From Thermogemmatispora carboxidivorans (GTDB taxonomy: Bacteria > Chloroflexota > Ktedonobacteria > Ktedonobacterales > Ktedonobacteraceae): a stretch of 64,000 bases of DNA. The notes beneath the pieces were generated by a model. That model worked only from the letters and a program-made list of their open reading frames with translations, had not been told where the DNA came from and searched no databases. The DNA lies in NCBI RefSeq assembly GCF_000702505.1, contig NZ_JNIM01000001.1, positions 4,936,327 to 5,000,326 on the forward strand, given 5' to 3'. Each line of letters opens with the position of its first letter. Within the stretch, counting starts at the first letter, position 1. Shown here piece by piece: positions 15,236-23,988 of this stretch. The position numbers were made by a program, and so were the translations under genes.

Positions 15236-16057
15236 ATGGTACCCGCGGCGCAGGCCGTTGAGGCACTGATCCAGCAGTACGGCAAGTTGGTCTTCCATAC
15301 AATCTATGGCCTGACCGGCGATTGGGAGGAAAGCCAGGACCTCACTCAGGATACTTTTCAGCAGGCGCTGAAAAGTATCGAGGCCGCCCGCGCTTCCAGT
15401 GGCCCTCATTTTAACGCCCGTGCCTGGCTGCTGAAGATCGCTCTCAATACGGTCCGTATGCAGGAGCGCCGCAAGCGTCTCTTCCGCTTTGTACCCTTCT
15501 CCTCGCTTGGCAACCAGAACCGACGCGATCAAGAGTCAGAGGGCGAACGCTTAACAGAGGATCTCGCGGCCCAGGCGGCTCCCGTCCAGCCTGATGGCTA
15601 TGGGGCCGCACCTGGCTCTGATCCCGGTGACCTGATCGCCGAACGCGATGCCGTCCAGCGAACGTTGCAGCGCCTGCCAGAGCCACTGCGCGTCTGCCTT
15701 CTGCTTTCAGTGGTGGGCGATTTCTCTAGCGCGGAGATCGCTCAGATGCTGGACCTGAGCGAGCCGGCGGTTCGTCAGCGCCTGGTACGCGCTCGCCGGC
15801 AGTTCCAGCAGCTCTACGCCCTGGAGCGCGGCGATGGACCGGGTCGCCGACCCGATCTCGCTCCCGCTTGCCAGTCCGGCGACGCGCCCGGAGCGCCAGC
15901 CCCCTCCCGGCGCGCAAATAGCGAGGAGGCGACGCCTCTCCAATCCGAGCAGACGCTGCATACAGGAGATGCTGCCAGTGAGGAGAGACCCGAGCGGCTG
16001 GCCGCCGGTCCCCCCTGGTACAATGGGAGACGCTATGCAGCCTTTGGACTCTGTTGA
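15236..16057 (+). CDS. ECF-type RNA polymerase sigma factor with C-terminal tail
   Basis: 273 residues. Region 2 spans about 8-80, with SQDLTQDTFQQALKSI and ARAWLLKIALNTVRMQERRK. Region 4 spans about 133-196, with QRTLQRLPEPLRVCLLLSVV and the helix-turn-helix FSSAEIAQMLDLSEPAVRQR. The linker is about 50 residues, longer than usual, and a polar, Pro/Glu-rich tail of about 75 residues follows region 4. The tail overlaps the start of the next gene by 23 bp and may be poorly constrained. The start codon at 15236 is an ATG with weak ribosome-binding sequence. The partner is probably the small membrane protein downstream. Confidence 0.88.
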   Translation: MVPAAQAVEALIQQYGKLVFHTIYGLTGDWEESQDLTQDTFQQALKSIEAARASSGPHFNARAWLLKIALNTVRMQERRKRLFRFVPFSSLGNQNRRDQESEGERLTEDLAAQAAPVQPDGYGAAPGSDPGDLIAERDAVQRTLQRLPEPLRVCLLLSVVGDFSSAEIAQMLDLSEPAVRQRLVRARRQFQQLYALERGDGPGRRPDLAPACQSGDAPGAPAPSRRANSEEATPLQSEQTLHTGDAASEERPERLAAGPPWYNGRRYAAFGLC

Positions 16058-16337
16058 GGTGCTGCTCCTGCGTCACTACGGCGAGCAGGCCCCTACCCCC
16101 TCCGATCTGGAGAGTCGCCTGCGCGCAGGCGTGACCAGAGAGGCCGCCTCTCTGGAAAGTGGTCAACGTATCGCTCGCTTGCTGGGCGAACGGCGCTTGA
16201 GCCGCCGCCGCGCCGCCGCTCTGGTGGCCCTTGGCGCGGCTGGGGCCGGTATGCTGAGCCTTGGCCTGGATTGCGTGCAGTCTCTGCTGACCCCCCACCA
16301 GCGAGAGCTGTCTTCCTACCCCGCTTATTCTGGTTAG
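16035..16337 (+). CDS. Small single-helix membrane protein, possible anti-sigma factor
   Basis: 100 residues. The N-terminal 50 residues are polar and helical (LESRLRAGVTREAASLESGQ), an Arg-rich patch RRLSRRRAA follows, then one hydrophobic helix (about 59-80) and a short outside tail. The gene begins inside the sigma factor gene, overlapping it by 23 bp, and ATG 16035 has GGGAG 5 nt upstream. Size, topology and tight coupling fit a membrane anti-sigma factor, but there is no zinc-binding HxxxCxxC motif, so this is only an inference from position. Confidence 0.7.
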   Translation: MQPLDSVEVLLLRHYGEQAPTPSDLESRLRAGVTREAASLESGQRIARLLGERRLSRRRAAALVALGAAGAGMLSLGLDCVQSLLTPHQRELSSYPAYSG

Positions 16338-16399
16338 CGAGAGGGAGAGCATGCCACCACGCCAGCTCTCAGCCCCCTCTCTCACGAGCAGGGGCGTTC

Positions 16400-16429
16400 C
16401 TGGCAAGAACAGCAAGCGTGAGCTACAAT
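16400..16429 (+). promoter_or_regulatory. Candidate promoter of tatA
   Basis: CTGGCA (16400-16405), 18-nt spacer, TACAAT (16424-16429), about 100 nt before tatA. The -10 is good; the -35 matches at four of six positions. Confidence 0.45.
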
Positions 16430-16535
16430 AAGTAATGAAAGAAGAAGAGTGTCGTCGCTTTCGGAGTGCATAAAGAAAGGCGCCACGCCTTGATCAGGTA
16501 AAGCAAGACAAGACGAGAAAAGAGAGGGTGCAACT

Positions 16536-16913
16536 ATGGTCCCCGGATTCCACGGTCTCGATCTGGTCGTCATTCTGATCGTCGCCCTGCTGATCTTCGG
16601 ACCCAAGCGCCTGCCCGAAATGGGGTCGGCCATCGGGAAGAGCATCAAGGAGTTTCGGAAGGGGATGAGCGATCTCACAAAGGACAAGGATGAGCGCGAT
16701 CCTCTGGATGAGCCTTTTTCCCCTTCTTATGCGGCGCGCAATAATTTGAACCGCCTGAGCAGCGGCAGTAGCCTGCGCCAGGACCCGCTCTTTGAGCCAA
16801 CTCCCGAGCTGGTTCACGAGACGCAGCCTCAGTCAACCCAGGGCCAGCCTTCTCCCGCCAGTATCAGTAAGACGGAACCGGCCAGCAGCGAGAGCAGGCA
16901 GAAGGCGGAATGA
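16536..16913 (+). CDS. tatA: Sec-independent protein translocase TatA
   Basis: 125 residues. A short N-terminal membrane helix (about 8-22) is followed by the hinge FGPKRLPEMG, the amphipathic helix SAIGKSIKEFRKGMSDL, and a long polar tail. TatA forms the size-fitting pore of the twin-arginine pathway. The tail is longer and more Ser/Pro-rich than usual. The start has GAGAGGGTGCAACT just before ATG 16536. tatC follows after 121 nt; there is no tatB, as in many Gram-positive-type systems where one TatA does both jobs. Confidence 0.94.
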   Translation: MVPGFHGLDLVVILIVALLIFGPKRLPEMGSAIGKSIKEFRKGMSDLTKDKDERDPLDEPFSPSYAARNNLNRLSSGSSLRQDPLFEPTPELVHETQPQSTQGQPSPASISKTEPASSESRQKAE

Positions 16914-17034
16914 GACACCGCTCTCTCTGGATAGACTGGAGCTGTACAAGGGAGCAAAGTAGCAGCTATGCAGAGTAGATGCGTCCTATCGGTTCAGCCC
17001 GCCCTGCACCGCCGGGAGTGAGCAGAGGAAGAGC

Positions 17035-17871
17035 ATGGCTACGGGGAACTTACAACAACCTGATTTGATGCCCGACCTGGATGAGACCTTCCGCTTTGAG
17101 GAGGAAGAGGAAGATGGCGCCTCCATGACGCTCGTTGAGCATCTGGAGGAGCTGCGCTGGCGCATTTTTAAGTCGCTGATCGCGGTCGTCGTCGGAGCAG
17201 TCGTCGCCTTTATCTTCCGCGAGCCGATTCTGCGTTTCCTGACCTTGCCGCTGCCGACGCTGACCGCTGGCCTACGCCTCGGCCCTCATGGAGAGCTGGC
17301 AGGCAAGGGTTTGATCACTATCGGCCTGGCCGAAGGCTTCACGGTCTTCCTCAAGGTCTCGATCGCGGTTGGTATCCTGCTGGCAATGCCGGTGATCCTT
17401 TATCAAGCGTGGGCTTTTATTGCTCCCGGCCTCTATCGCCACGAGAAAAGGGCCGCCCTGCCTTTCTTGATTATGGGCAGCCTCCTCTTCGTGGCTGGTA
17501 TTGCCCTCGGCTTCGTGGTCCTGCAGTACCCAGTTCAATGGTTGATCGCATTCTCGTCCGGCGATTTTGTGGAGCTCGTTTCGGCAGACAGCTACTTTAC
17601 GTTCGTGGCCTTCTTCTTGCTGGCCTTCGGCATCGTCTTCGAGATTCCTCTCGTGTTGACTTTCCTGGCTAAGCTCGGGATCGTAAGCGCCGAAACGTTG
17701 AAACGTCGTCGCGCCGCCTCCCACGTCGGATTGTGGATCGCCTCGACCTTTTTAACCCCCGGGGCCGATTTCTATAGCCCGATTATCCTGGGGGTGACGA
17801 TGTCTTGTCTCTACGAGCTGACCATTCTCCTCATCCGCTTTATGGTTCGTCCCAGTAAGGCAGGCGCCTGA
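17035..17871 (+). CDS. tatC: Sec-independent protein translocase TatC
   Basis: 278 residues with six predicted membrane helices. The family signature SMTLVEHLEELRWRIFKSL follows an acidic N-terminal extension of about 30 residues that contains a run of Glu. Conserved parts later include PVILYQAWAFIAPGLYRHEK and the periplasmic-side FGIVFEIPLVLTFLAKLGIV. TatC recognises the twin-arginine signal peptide and docks TatA. AGAGGAAG lies just upstream of ATG 17035. It forms one unit with tatA. Confidence 0.96.
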   Translation: MATGNLQQPDLMPDLDETFRFEEEEEDGASMTLVEHLEELRWRIFKSLIAVVVGAVVAFIFREPILRFLTLPLPTLTAGLRLGPHGELAGKGLITIGLAEGFTVFLKVSIAVGILLAMPVILYQAWAFIAPGLYRHEKRAALPFLIMGSLLFVAGIALGFVVLQYPVQWLIAFSSGDFVELVSADSYFTFVAFFLLAFGIVFEIPLVLTFLAKLGIVSAETLKRRRAASHVGLWIASTFLTPGADFYSPIILGVTMSCLYELTILLIRFMVRPSKAGA

Positions 17872-17940
17872 GCGAGCTTGCGCGAGTCCTGGAAAAGGCA
17901 GATGCCACTCGACTCGCCAGGCTCGCTCTCACACCTACTC

Positions 17941-17980
17941 TCGCCTCACTCTACACTCACTCTACACTCACTCACACTCA
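17941..17980 (+). repeat. CACTCTA/ACTC short repeat tract
   Basis: Tandem copies of CTACACTCA-like units in the 236-bp gap between the convergent tatC and MFS genes. No terminator with a T-run is visible in this gap. Confidence 0.6.
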
Positions 17981-18107
17981 GGCGATCGCCAGAGGTGCCA
18001 GCACTTCGCTTCAATCTCAATTGAGAGCCTCCCCTCGCTGGTCACGATAGCTGAGCCAAAGAACGAGTTCCGCGCTGACGGGGGGCACACGAGACGACGA
18101 GTCCGGC

Positions 18108-19523
18108 TCAGTGCAGCCCGGCCTCAGCTTCGGCTGCTCCCCGCTCAGACGGCTTCATCCCGGCCTCTCCTCTTGTTTTCTCTTGCGGATCACGCCCAAA
18201 ACCTTGCCATAGCACAAGGATGGCAAGGGCATAGCTGATGGCCGCCAGCACAAAGATCGCCGCATAGCCCTGCTGAACGATGACAATCCCTCCAAGGGGA
18301 GTCGACACCGAGTAGGCGATCCAATAGGCAGCCTGGTAGCTGCTGTTGGCCAGGCCACGCCACTGGGCCGGCACAACCTCCATTGAAAAGGCCTGCAGCA
18401 CGCCCATTGTCATGTCCATCACCCCCTGACGCAGTGGATAGAGCAGGGCCGCCAGCAACAGGGAAGGACTGAAGCCCAGGACCAGCATGAGCGGCAGACT
18501 GAGCGCCTGCGTCGCGACTACGGCCCGCGCCTTGCCCAGACGCGCCGCTAGCCAGGGGGCGAGAAGCGTGGCGCCCGCGGTGAGAGCGGTGGCCCCCCCA
18601 TCGATGAGACCAAATTGCCAGGAGCTGGCCCCCAGATGACGCACAAAAAAGAGATTGAAGTAGGGAATAAAGAGGCCAGCCCCGAAACCAATCAGCCCCT
18701 GCTCCAGCGTGAGCAGCACCAGGGCACTGCCCAGCCAGCGCCTCCAGACCTTCCAGTCGAGCCGGCGCCTCCAGCTGGCCCAGACTCTACGACGTACAAG
18801 ACCGCCAACTCCTCCGGTCAGCAGAGACCTGAGCCTTCCATCAGCGGCTGGCTTCGAGAGAGGCCGCGGATCAGGATCGAGCAGAAAGAGGGGAATGAGA
18901 CTGGGAATGGCCAGCAGGCCAGCCGCAATGAGGGCCAGCTGATAGGCTCGGGCCTCCGCTTGGGGGGCAAGCAGAGCATTGAGAGGGAACGGGAGCGGCC
19001 CCATGAACCAGGTCAGCTGACGAAACCAGACGGGCAGCGCTCCCCCGAGCAAACGCCCAGCGACCGAGGTCACCAGCGTCACGACCAGATTGAGGCTGAA
19101 GAGATGGGAGCGCTCTGCCGGCAAGCTGTTCTGAGTCAGATAGGGAGCATTGACGACGAGGAGGGCCGCGCTGACTACGCCTGCCAGGAAAGCCGTCACG
19201 AGCAAAGGCAGAGCCTGGCGAAAGAGGATCTGGCCAGCCCCCAGCAGACCAATCAGGAGACTGGCTACGATCAGGATGGTCTTGCCCCCCAAACGGTCCA
19301 CACAGAGGCCCGCGGGAAAGATAGCCAGACCCGCCCCGACGGTAGCCGCAAATTGGACGGCCCCTATGAAGTCAGCGCGGTAGCCCAGAGCATCGAGATA
19401 GAGATTATACAGCAGCAGCAGAATGCCGAGCGAAACACCACCAAGAGCGTTGCTGATCAGATAGAGGCGAGCATTCCGCTGCAAGCGGGTAAACTGACGT
19501 AGGTAGTCAACGAGGAGAGACAT
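18108..19523 (-). CDS. MFS transporter
   Basis: 471 residues with about 12 hydrophobic helices in two halves and a charged central loop around residues 215-260. YNLYLDALGYRADFIG and AGLCVDRLGGKTILIVASLL in the first half match the MFS loop 2-3 pattern (DRxGxK). The substrate cannot be deduced. ATG 19523 is preferred because the first helix begins soon after; the long upstream extension overlaps the preceding gene. The start lies 17 bp inside that gene, so the two are likely translationally coupled. It is the last gene of a three-gene minus-strand unit. Confidence 0.85.
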   Translation of the reverse strand: MSLLVDYLRQFTRLQRNARLYLISNALGGVSLGILLLLYNLYLDALGYRADFIGAVQFAATVGAGLAIFPAGLCVDRLGGKTILIVASLLIGLLGAGQILFRQALPLLVTAFLAGVVSAALLVVNAPYLTQNSLPAERSHLFSLNLVVTLVTSVAGRLLGGALPVWFRQLTWFMGPLPFPLNALLAPQAEARAYQLALIAAGLLAIPSLIPLFLLDPDPRPLSKPAADGRLRSLLTGGVGGLVRRRVWASWRRRLDWKVWRRWLGSALVLLTLEQGLIGFGAGLFIPYFNLFFVRHLGASSWQFGLIDGGATALTAGATLLAPWLAARLGKARAVVATQALSLPLMLVLGFSPSLLLAALLYPLRQGVMDMTMGVLQAFSMEVVPAQWRGLANSSYQAAYWIAYSVSTPLGGIVIVQQGYAAIFVLAAISYALAILVLWQGFGRDPQEKTRGEAGMKPSERGAAEAEAGLH

Positions 19524-20172
19524 GGCGCATGGATTGCACCGCCTGTTGAGCAGGCGCCTCCTCTCTGGTAGAAGCACGCTCTCCCCCCTTGCCGGCCCGG
19601 CCAGCACCCTGTTGGGCTTCGGTCGCAACAGGCAGGTCAGCAGAGAGGTCGCGGCCCGCTCTCGAGGGCCAGGCTTCGCGCGACGCTTCTCGCTGCTCCT
19701 CGCCGGCCACCGCAGCACGACGCAGCTCTCGTTCACGCGCCTCGCGTCGCACCAACCCCGGCAAGAAGAAGGCCCTGGCCACTTCCTTGACCATCACCGT
19801 CCGCGCTCGGAACTCGATCACCGCTTCCGCCACCCGGTCGCTTCCCTGCTCGACACGCCGGTCAACTGCCCGCACCCGCTCCGGCAGGCTGACCACACCC
19901 TGGACCAGCGGATGCTCTAAGGCACCTCCTTCAGCAGGTCGCTCGGCAGCGCTGACCTCCAGAGCCTGATTGAGCTGATCGACCGCCGGGCGTAAACGCT
20001 TAATCAGCTCGCTCTTCTCCTGGACCCAGGCAAAGGCGAAGAATAAGCCGATGGAGAGTCCCAGCGCCAGGACAATAAAGACAAACAACTCGATGGCCAG
20101 CACAATCGCCGCAATCTGGCCCCAGGTCTCCAGTGGATCAGCAGCGAGAGTAGCCAGAAGAGGGATGGACAT
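19507..20172 (-). CDS. Membrane-anchored protein of unknown function
   Basis: 221 residues. The N-terminus carries a strongly hydrophobic segment (about 18-48). A helical region follows (about 55-130) in which ERVRAVDRRVEQGSDRVAEA and ARTVMVKEVARAFFLPGLV resemble DUF948/YtxH-type stalk proteins. The last 70 residues are polar and probably disordered. Its start is 2 nt after the stop of the upstream gene at 20175, and its end overlaps the MFS gene. Function unknown. Confidence 0.75.
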   Translation of the reverse strand: MSIPLLATLAADPLETWGQIAAIVLAIELFVFIVLALGLSIGLFFAFAWVQEKSELIKRLRPAVDQLNQALEVSAAERPAEGGALEHPLVQGVVSLPERVRAVDRRVEQGSDRVAEAVIEFRARTVMVKEVARAFFLPGLVRREARERELRRAAVAGEEQREASREAWPSRAGRDLSADLPVATEAQQGAGRAGKGGERASTREEAPAQQAVQSMRHVSPR

Positions 20173-20174
20173 CG

Positions 20175-20657
20175 TTACTTTCCTCCAACCTCTTGAGCAC
20201 GGATGGCACGCATCTGCTGACGTCGGCGCTCTTCGCCGCGGCGCGCACGGCCCTTGCCCAGGAAGATGCGCAGCACCTGCTGCCCCGCCAGAACAGTGGC
20301 CACGGCGCGAATCCCCGGCGCCAGGGCGAAATCACGCGCCAACTGGGCCGCACTGCCCACCGTCGTCACCGTGTGACCGGCGGTGCGGGCCGTCTCTTTG
20401 ACCACGCCAACCGTCTCCTGCATCGAGGCCAGGAGCGGACGCATCTCGTTGCGCACGGTCGTAATTGCTCGCAACAGGGCGAGAATAGTATAGATGAGAA
20501 GAGCAATAGCGATCAGCGTCGTTGCAGCCAGGATGATCAAAGCAATATAGAGCACTGCCAGCAAAACATGGAAGAGAGCAGCCAGGATAAAGCCTACAAT
20601 AAGCAACACCAATACCCCAACCCCAATCACCAGCAAATAGCGCTTTGCGCTTTGCAT
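20175..20657 (-). CDS. Small membrane protein of unknown function
   Basis: 160 residues. Two adjacent hydrophobic helices span about 6-65. A helical, soluble part follows with TVRNEMRPLLASMQETVGVV and ETARTAGHTVTTVGS, a pattern seen in DUF948-like proteins. The C-terminus is Arg-rich. ATG 20657 is used because GGGAGG lies about 10 nt upstream. It is the first gene of the unit 20175, 19507, 18108. I cannot assign a function. Confidence 0.75.
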   Translation of the reverse strand: MQSAKRYLLVIGVGVLVLLIVGFILAALFHVLLAVLYIALIILAATTLIAIALLIYTILALLRAITTVRNEMRPLLASMQETVGVVKETARTAGHTVTTVGSAAQLARDFALAPGIRAVATVLAGQQVLRIFLGKGRARRGEERRRQQMRAIRAQEVGGK

Positions 20658-21011
20658 AAGAAAGAGACCTCCCGGCAAAGATTTAGAGAAGCCTGTACTA
20701 CCTGATTATAACGCATGGCCTTAAACAGCGACCACCAGCGCGGCAGTCGACTAGCTTCGGCCTCGCCAGTGACAAGGCTCTCATTACGTGTATACGCCGC
20801 TGAGGCCGCTCAGGCGACAGACCGCTCACGGCAGGCTATTTTCCCTTAGAAAGCTGAGCGTTAGCTGAGAAATTGCTGAATCTTTTATTGTTGACTTGCT
20901 CTCAGCTGCGTCCTGCGTGTATTGTCAAAGCAAGAGATCATGGATGAGGTGGCACAAGAGGGAACCGGCTCGGGCCATAAGGCCCGGTTCGAAGAGAAGG
21001 AGGGAACTTCT
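20658..21011. other. Divergent intergenic region
   Basis: 354 bp between two divergent membrane-protein genes, so it must hold both promoters. A TTGACT at about 20895 is visible on the plus strand, but no -10 lies at a standard distance. Imperfect AGCTGAG/GCTGAG copies occur at 20850-20880. Confidence 0.4.
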
Positions 21012-21395
21012 ATGTTTGCTTCTGTGACGTCTGCAGCGATCGCTGCTCTTACCTCCGATTCACCGCTCTTTACAATCAATATCGGAGATTTTCATTGGAC
21101 AGTGACCGTGGGAACCGTCATCTATGTGGTGATTGCCGCTATCGCCGGCCTCTTGGCCGAGTTTATTGTCGGCTGGCGGCTGCCAGGAGGCATCATCGGA
21201 GCGGTTATCGCAGGATTGATCGGCATTTGGCTTTTCACACACCTGTTTCCTTTCACCATTACCGGTGACCCCACGGTCTACGGCGTTCCCATTTTCCGGG
21301 CGCTCATCGGCGCGATCCTGCTGGTGTTTATCTGGCACCTGATCACTTTCGGCGCCTGGCGCCATCGCCGTCCATACTATCGTCGGGGTGACTAG
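21012..21395 (+). CDS. GlsB/YeaQ/YmgE-type membrane protein
   Basis: 127 residues. The hydrophobic core with Gly-rich helices (AIAGLLAEFIVGWRLPGGI, AVIAGLIGIWLFTHLF) matches the transglycosylase-associated GlsB/YeaQ family, of unknown function and often stress-related. The N-terminal 25 residues and a mid-protein insertion with ITGDPTVYGVPIF make it longer than the usual 85. ATG 21012 has AAGGAGGG 8-9 nt upstream, clearly better than the in-frame start 30 codons earlier. Confidence 0.8.
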   Translation: MFASVTSAAIAALTSDSPLFTINIGDFHWTVTVGTVIYVVIAAIAGLLAEFIVGWRLPGGIIGAVIAGLIGIWLFTHLFPFTITGDPTVYGVPIFRALIGAILLVFIWHLITFGAWRHRRPYYRRGD

Positions 21396-21542
21396 CTCGC
21401 TCCTTTGTACGCTGACTCATTTGCCGCCGGGCCTGCTTTCTTCGCGGAGCCGACCGCTATCCGCAGCAGATCAGGCCCCGGCAACCCGCTCTCCCCCTCC
21501 CCCCCTCCCTCACTTGACCCAGGCAAACTACCACCCGACACA

Positions 21543-21571
21543 TTGCCAGTGAGCGCTTTCTCCCGTATACT
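21543..21571 (+). promoter_or_regulatory. Promoter of the MarC-family gene
   Basis: TTGCCA (21543-21548), 17-nt spacer, TATACT (21566-21571). The start would be about 27 nt before the GTG codon. Confidence 0.75.
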
Positions 21572-21604
21572 ACAGCAAGCTAGTCGAGTGAGGGAGGCGT
21601 TGCA

Positions 21605-22240
21605 GTGGTCTTTACGACTCGTGCCTTTGTGACTTTTTTTACGATTATCGACCCCGTCGGGTTAGCACCCGTCTTCATCGCACTGACGGCCCATCTCAAT
21701 GAGACCCAGCGCCGCACAGTGATCACCCGCGCCATCTTGATCAGCGCGGCCATCATTGCTGTCTTTGCCCTTATCGGTCGCTTTCTACTTGATAGATTAG
21801 GGATTACCCTCTACGCCTTCAATATGGCAGGAGGGGCTTTGCTCTTTCTCGTGGCAGTGGAGATGCTTTTTGGGCGATCGCCGGGGACGCGCCGCACCGC
21901 CGCTGAAGAGGAAGAGGCCATGACGCGCGAGGACATTAGTGTCTTTCCTCTCGCCATTCCGATGATTGCCGGCCCGGGGACGATCGCCACCACCATTCTC
22001 TACGTTGATCAGGCCCTGCCCGACCCTTTCAAGCTCTGCTCTGTGGCAGCCGCCATTGCCACCTCTCTGCTGGCAGCCTGGATTGTTATGCGCCACAGCT
22101 CCTGGATTATGGAGCACATTGGACGAACCGGGATTCTGGTCCTTTCGCGCATCCTTGGCATCCTGCTGGCAGCGCTCGCCATCCAGTTCATCCTGAATGG
22201 AACGTTGACCTTCATCCACACCAGCGGTCTGCTGCGCTGA
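21605..22240 (+). CDS. MarC-family integral membrane protein
   Basis: 211 residues with six predicted helices. The paired family motifs are present: TIIDPVGLAPVF near the N-terminus and PLAIPMIAGPGTIATTI in mid-protein. MarC proteins are of unknown function; early links to antibiotic resistance were not upheld. A charged loop with several Glu separates the halves. The start is GTG 21605 with GGGAGG 8 nt upstream and its own promoter 35 nt before. Confidence 0.92.
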   Translation: MVFTTRAFVTFFTIIDPVGLAPVFIALTAHLNETQRRTVITRAILISAAIIAVFALIGRFLLDRLGITLYAFNMAGGALLFLVAVEMLFGRSPGTRRTAAEEEEAMTREDISVFPLAIPMIAGPGTIATTILYVDQALPDPFKLCSVAAAIATSLLAAWIVMRHSSWIMEHIGRTGILVLSRILGILLAALAIQFILNGTLTFIHTSGLLR

Positions 22241-22797
22241 GGCCAGTGGCAAGAGGAGAGCCTCCGCCCTAGAGTGGCACTGCAGGAGCTACCACAAAAA
22301 AAGAGGAGAGAGACGTCACCTTTTGCCAGGCCATTCGTAGTATCTTTTGAGTAGGGAGTGTGTCAATCGCCTCTGTAACCTCGGGGTTCAGGGCTATCTG
22401 GCGACAGCCTCCTGCTTCGCGAGGCAGGGCAGCCATCAGGTGCCCTCTGCTCCATCAGGAGCAACGGCTGCCATAGGCTTCTCTCTCCTGGCCAGACCAT
22501 GAGCCTGGTCAGCAAAGAGAAAAGGACCGCTTTCTCCGGCTTCACCCGACAGCCCCTGGCAGCATGTCCCTATGATATCATGTAGGATGTGGTACCCAGG
22601 ACACCAGCGAAGCAGTCAGACGCTCAGGACCTGGTAGCCCTTGCTTGCTGTCGTACGCCTTCCTGAAAGGAGTGGCTGAACGACCAGGAGTCCTTATTTT
22701 GTTACGACAGATGACACAGTCAGCTAGCCAGCCAGTCCAGCCAAGAGCAGGAGCTTTGACGGTATAGTGTGGCACTACGCCTGAGTGGAGGAGACAT
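22241..22797 (+). other. Long intergenic region with a cluster of hairpins
   Basis: 557 bp with no supported gene. Between 22385 and 22540 four stems follow each other: CCTGC/GCAGG (22411-22428); GGCAGCC/GGCTGCC (22428-22472) enclosing GCTCC/GGAGC; GACCA/TGGTC (22495-22510); and GAGAAA/TTTCTC (22517-22536). On the minus strand TTGACA at about 22364-22359 is a -35-like sequence. I cannot match this to a known RNA family. A TATAGT near 22762 may serve the next gene. Confidence 0.45.
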
Positions 22798-23988
22798 TTG
22801 GAAGCACAGACCGATATTCAATCTTACCTGGAACGTGGCAAACAGGCCCTCGCCGAGGGACAACCGCGAGAGGCAGCCATTGCTTTTGCCCACGCCGCCC
22901 AGATTGATCCAGAGAACCCCAAGGTACACCTGGGCCTGGCAGAGGCTAACCTGGGCCTGGGGGACTACCGGGTGGTGACCCTGGCTTGCAAGAAAGTCCA
23001 GGAGCTACAGCCAGAGGGCGGCCCGGAAAGCTTGTTAGCCCAAGCCTTGTTGGCACTGCTGGAGAAGCGCTACGATCAGGCACTGGCCCAGGTCGACCAG
23101 TATATCGCTCAGGAGCCGGCCAATGCCTACGCCCATGCTCTGCGCTCCTACCTGCTGCAGGCCCTGGGCCAGTACTACGATGCCGGCCTGGCACGGTCAC
23201 GCGCTGCGCGCCTTTCCTACGGCGGGCGCTTCGAGCGGGCTTTCCCTCCCCTGGAGGATAGCTTCGGCTATCGGGGTGTTTCTTCTTCACCCTCACCCAG
23301 CGCACCCACCAGCCCAAGTCAGCCGCTGCCACAGGAGCAGGCTCCCTGGTCCCAGCGCAGCCAACTCCAACGCCAGATCACACGCGGACGCTTTATCTTG
23401 AGCCGCTACCCACGCCTGGTAACGAACGCCCTGATCGCTATCAACGTCGGCGTTTTTCTGGCCGAGGCTTTCTTGAGTCAGAGCCTCTTTATCGACGAGA
23501 ATGTGCTCTACCAGCTGGGAGGAGAGGTCAGCCAGGTTGGGGACTACTGGCGTATCTTCACGGCGATGTTCTTGCACGCCAACATCCTCCATATCTTCTT
23601 AAACATGTTCTCACTGTTCTTGATCGGCAGTGCCACTGAGCTATTCTATGGCAAGATACGCTACCTGATCATCTACCTTGCCTCGGGGATCGTCGGCGGC
23701 CTGGCTACCTACTTTCTGATGCCCACAACGGTGCTGAGCGTGGGCGCCTCGGGAGCGATCTTCGGCGTTTTCGGTGCACTTGGCGCCTTCTATATCATGA
23801 ACCGGCGAGCACTGGGACCTTTCGGCCAGGGGGCGATTATCAACTGGCTCTTCTGGCTGGGCCTCAACCTGGCCCTGGGTTTCGCTCCCGGCAGCAATAT
23901 CGCCGTTTCTGACCACATCGGTGGCCTGATCACGGGCCTGGTGTTGGGCTTCCTGCTGGGTCGTCCGCTGGAGCGGCGCTTTCTCTAG
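22798..23988 (+). CDS. TPR-rhomboid fusion, predicted intramembrane serine protease
   Basis: 396 residues. Residues about 5-140 form TPR-like helix pairs (ERGKQALAEGQPREAAIAFA, VDQYIAQEPANAYAHALRSY). A Ser/Pro-rich linker (160-185) leads to a rhomboid domain (about 205-390). Catalytic parts are present: HANILHIFLN (His260, His265, Asn269), the nucleophile Ser318 in GASGA and His373 in SDHIGG. Rhomboids cut membrane helices; the TPR part may bind substrate or partner. The start is TTG 22798, supported by GGAGGAGA 3 nt upstream and no nearby ATG. It is not in an obvious operon. Confidence 0.92.
   Translation: MEAQTDIQSYLERGKQALAEGQPREAAIAFAHAAQIDPENPKVHLGLAEANLGLGDYRVVTLACKKVQELQPEGGPESLLAQALLALLEKRYDQALAQVDQYIAQEPANAYAHALRSYLLQALGQYYDAGLARSRAARLSYGGRFERAFPPLEDSFGYRGVSSSPSPSAPTSPSQPLPQEQAPWSQRSQLQRQITRGRFILSRYPRLVTNALIAINVGVFLAEAFLSQSLFIDENVLYQLGGEVSQVGDYWRIFTAMFLHANILHIFLNMFSLFLIGSATELFYGKIRYLIIYLASGIVGGLATYFLMPTTVLSVGASGAIFGVFGALGAFYIMNRRALGPFGQGAIINWLFWLGLNLALGFAPGSNIAVSDHIGGLITGLVLGFLLGRPLERRFL

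Noticed and set aside
22359..22560. 6S RNA, SRP RNA, RNase P RNA or a named riboswitch
   Set aside because: No conserved sequence blocks of these RNAs are visible; only generic hairpins.
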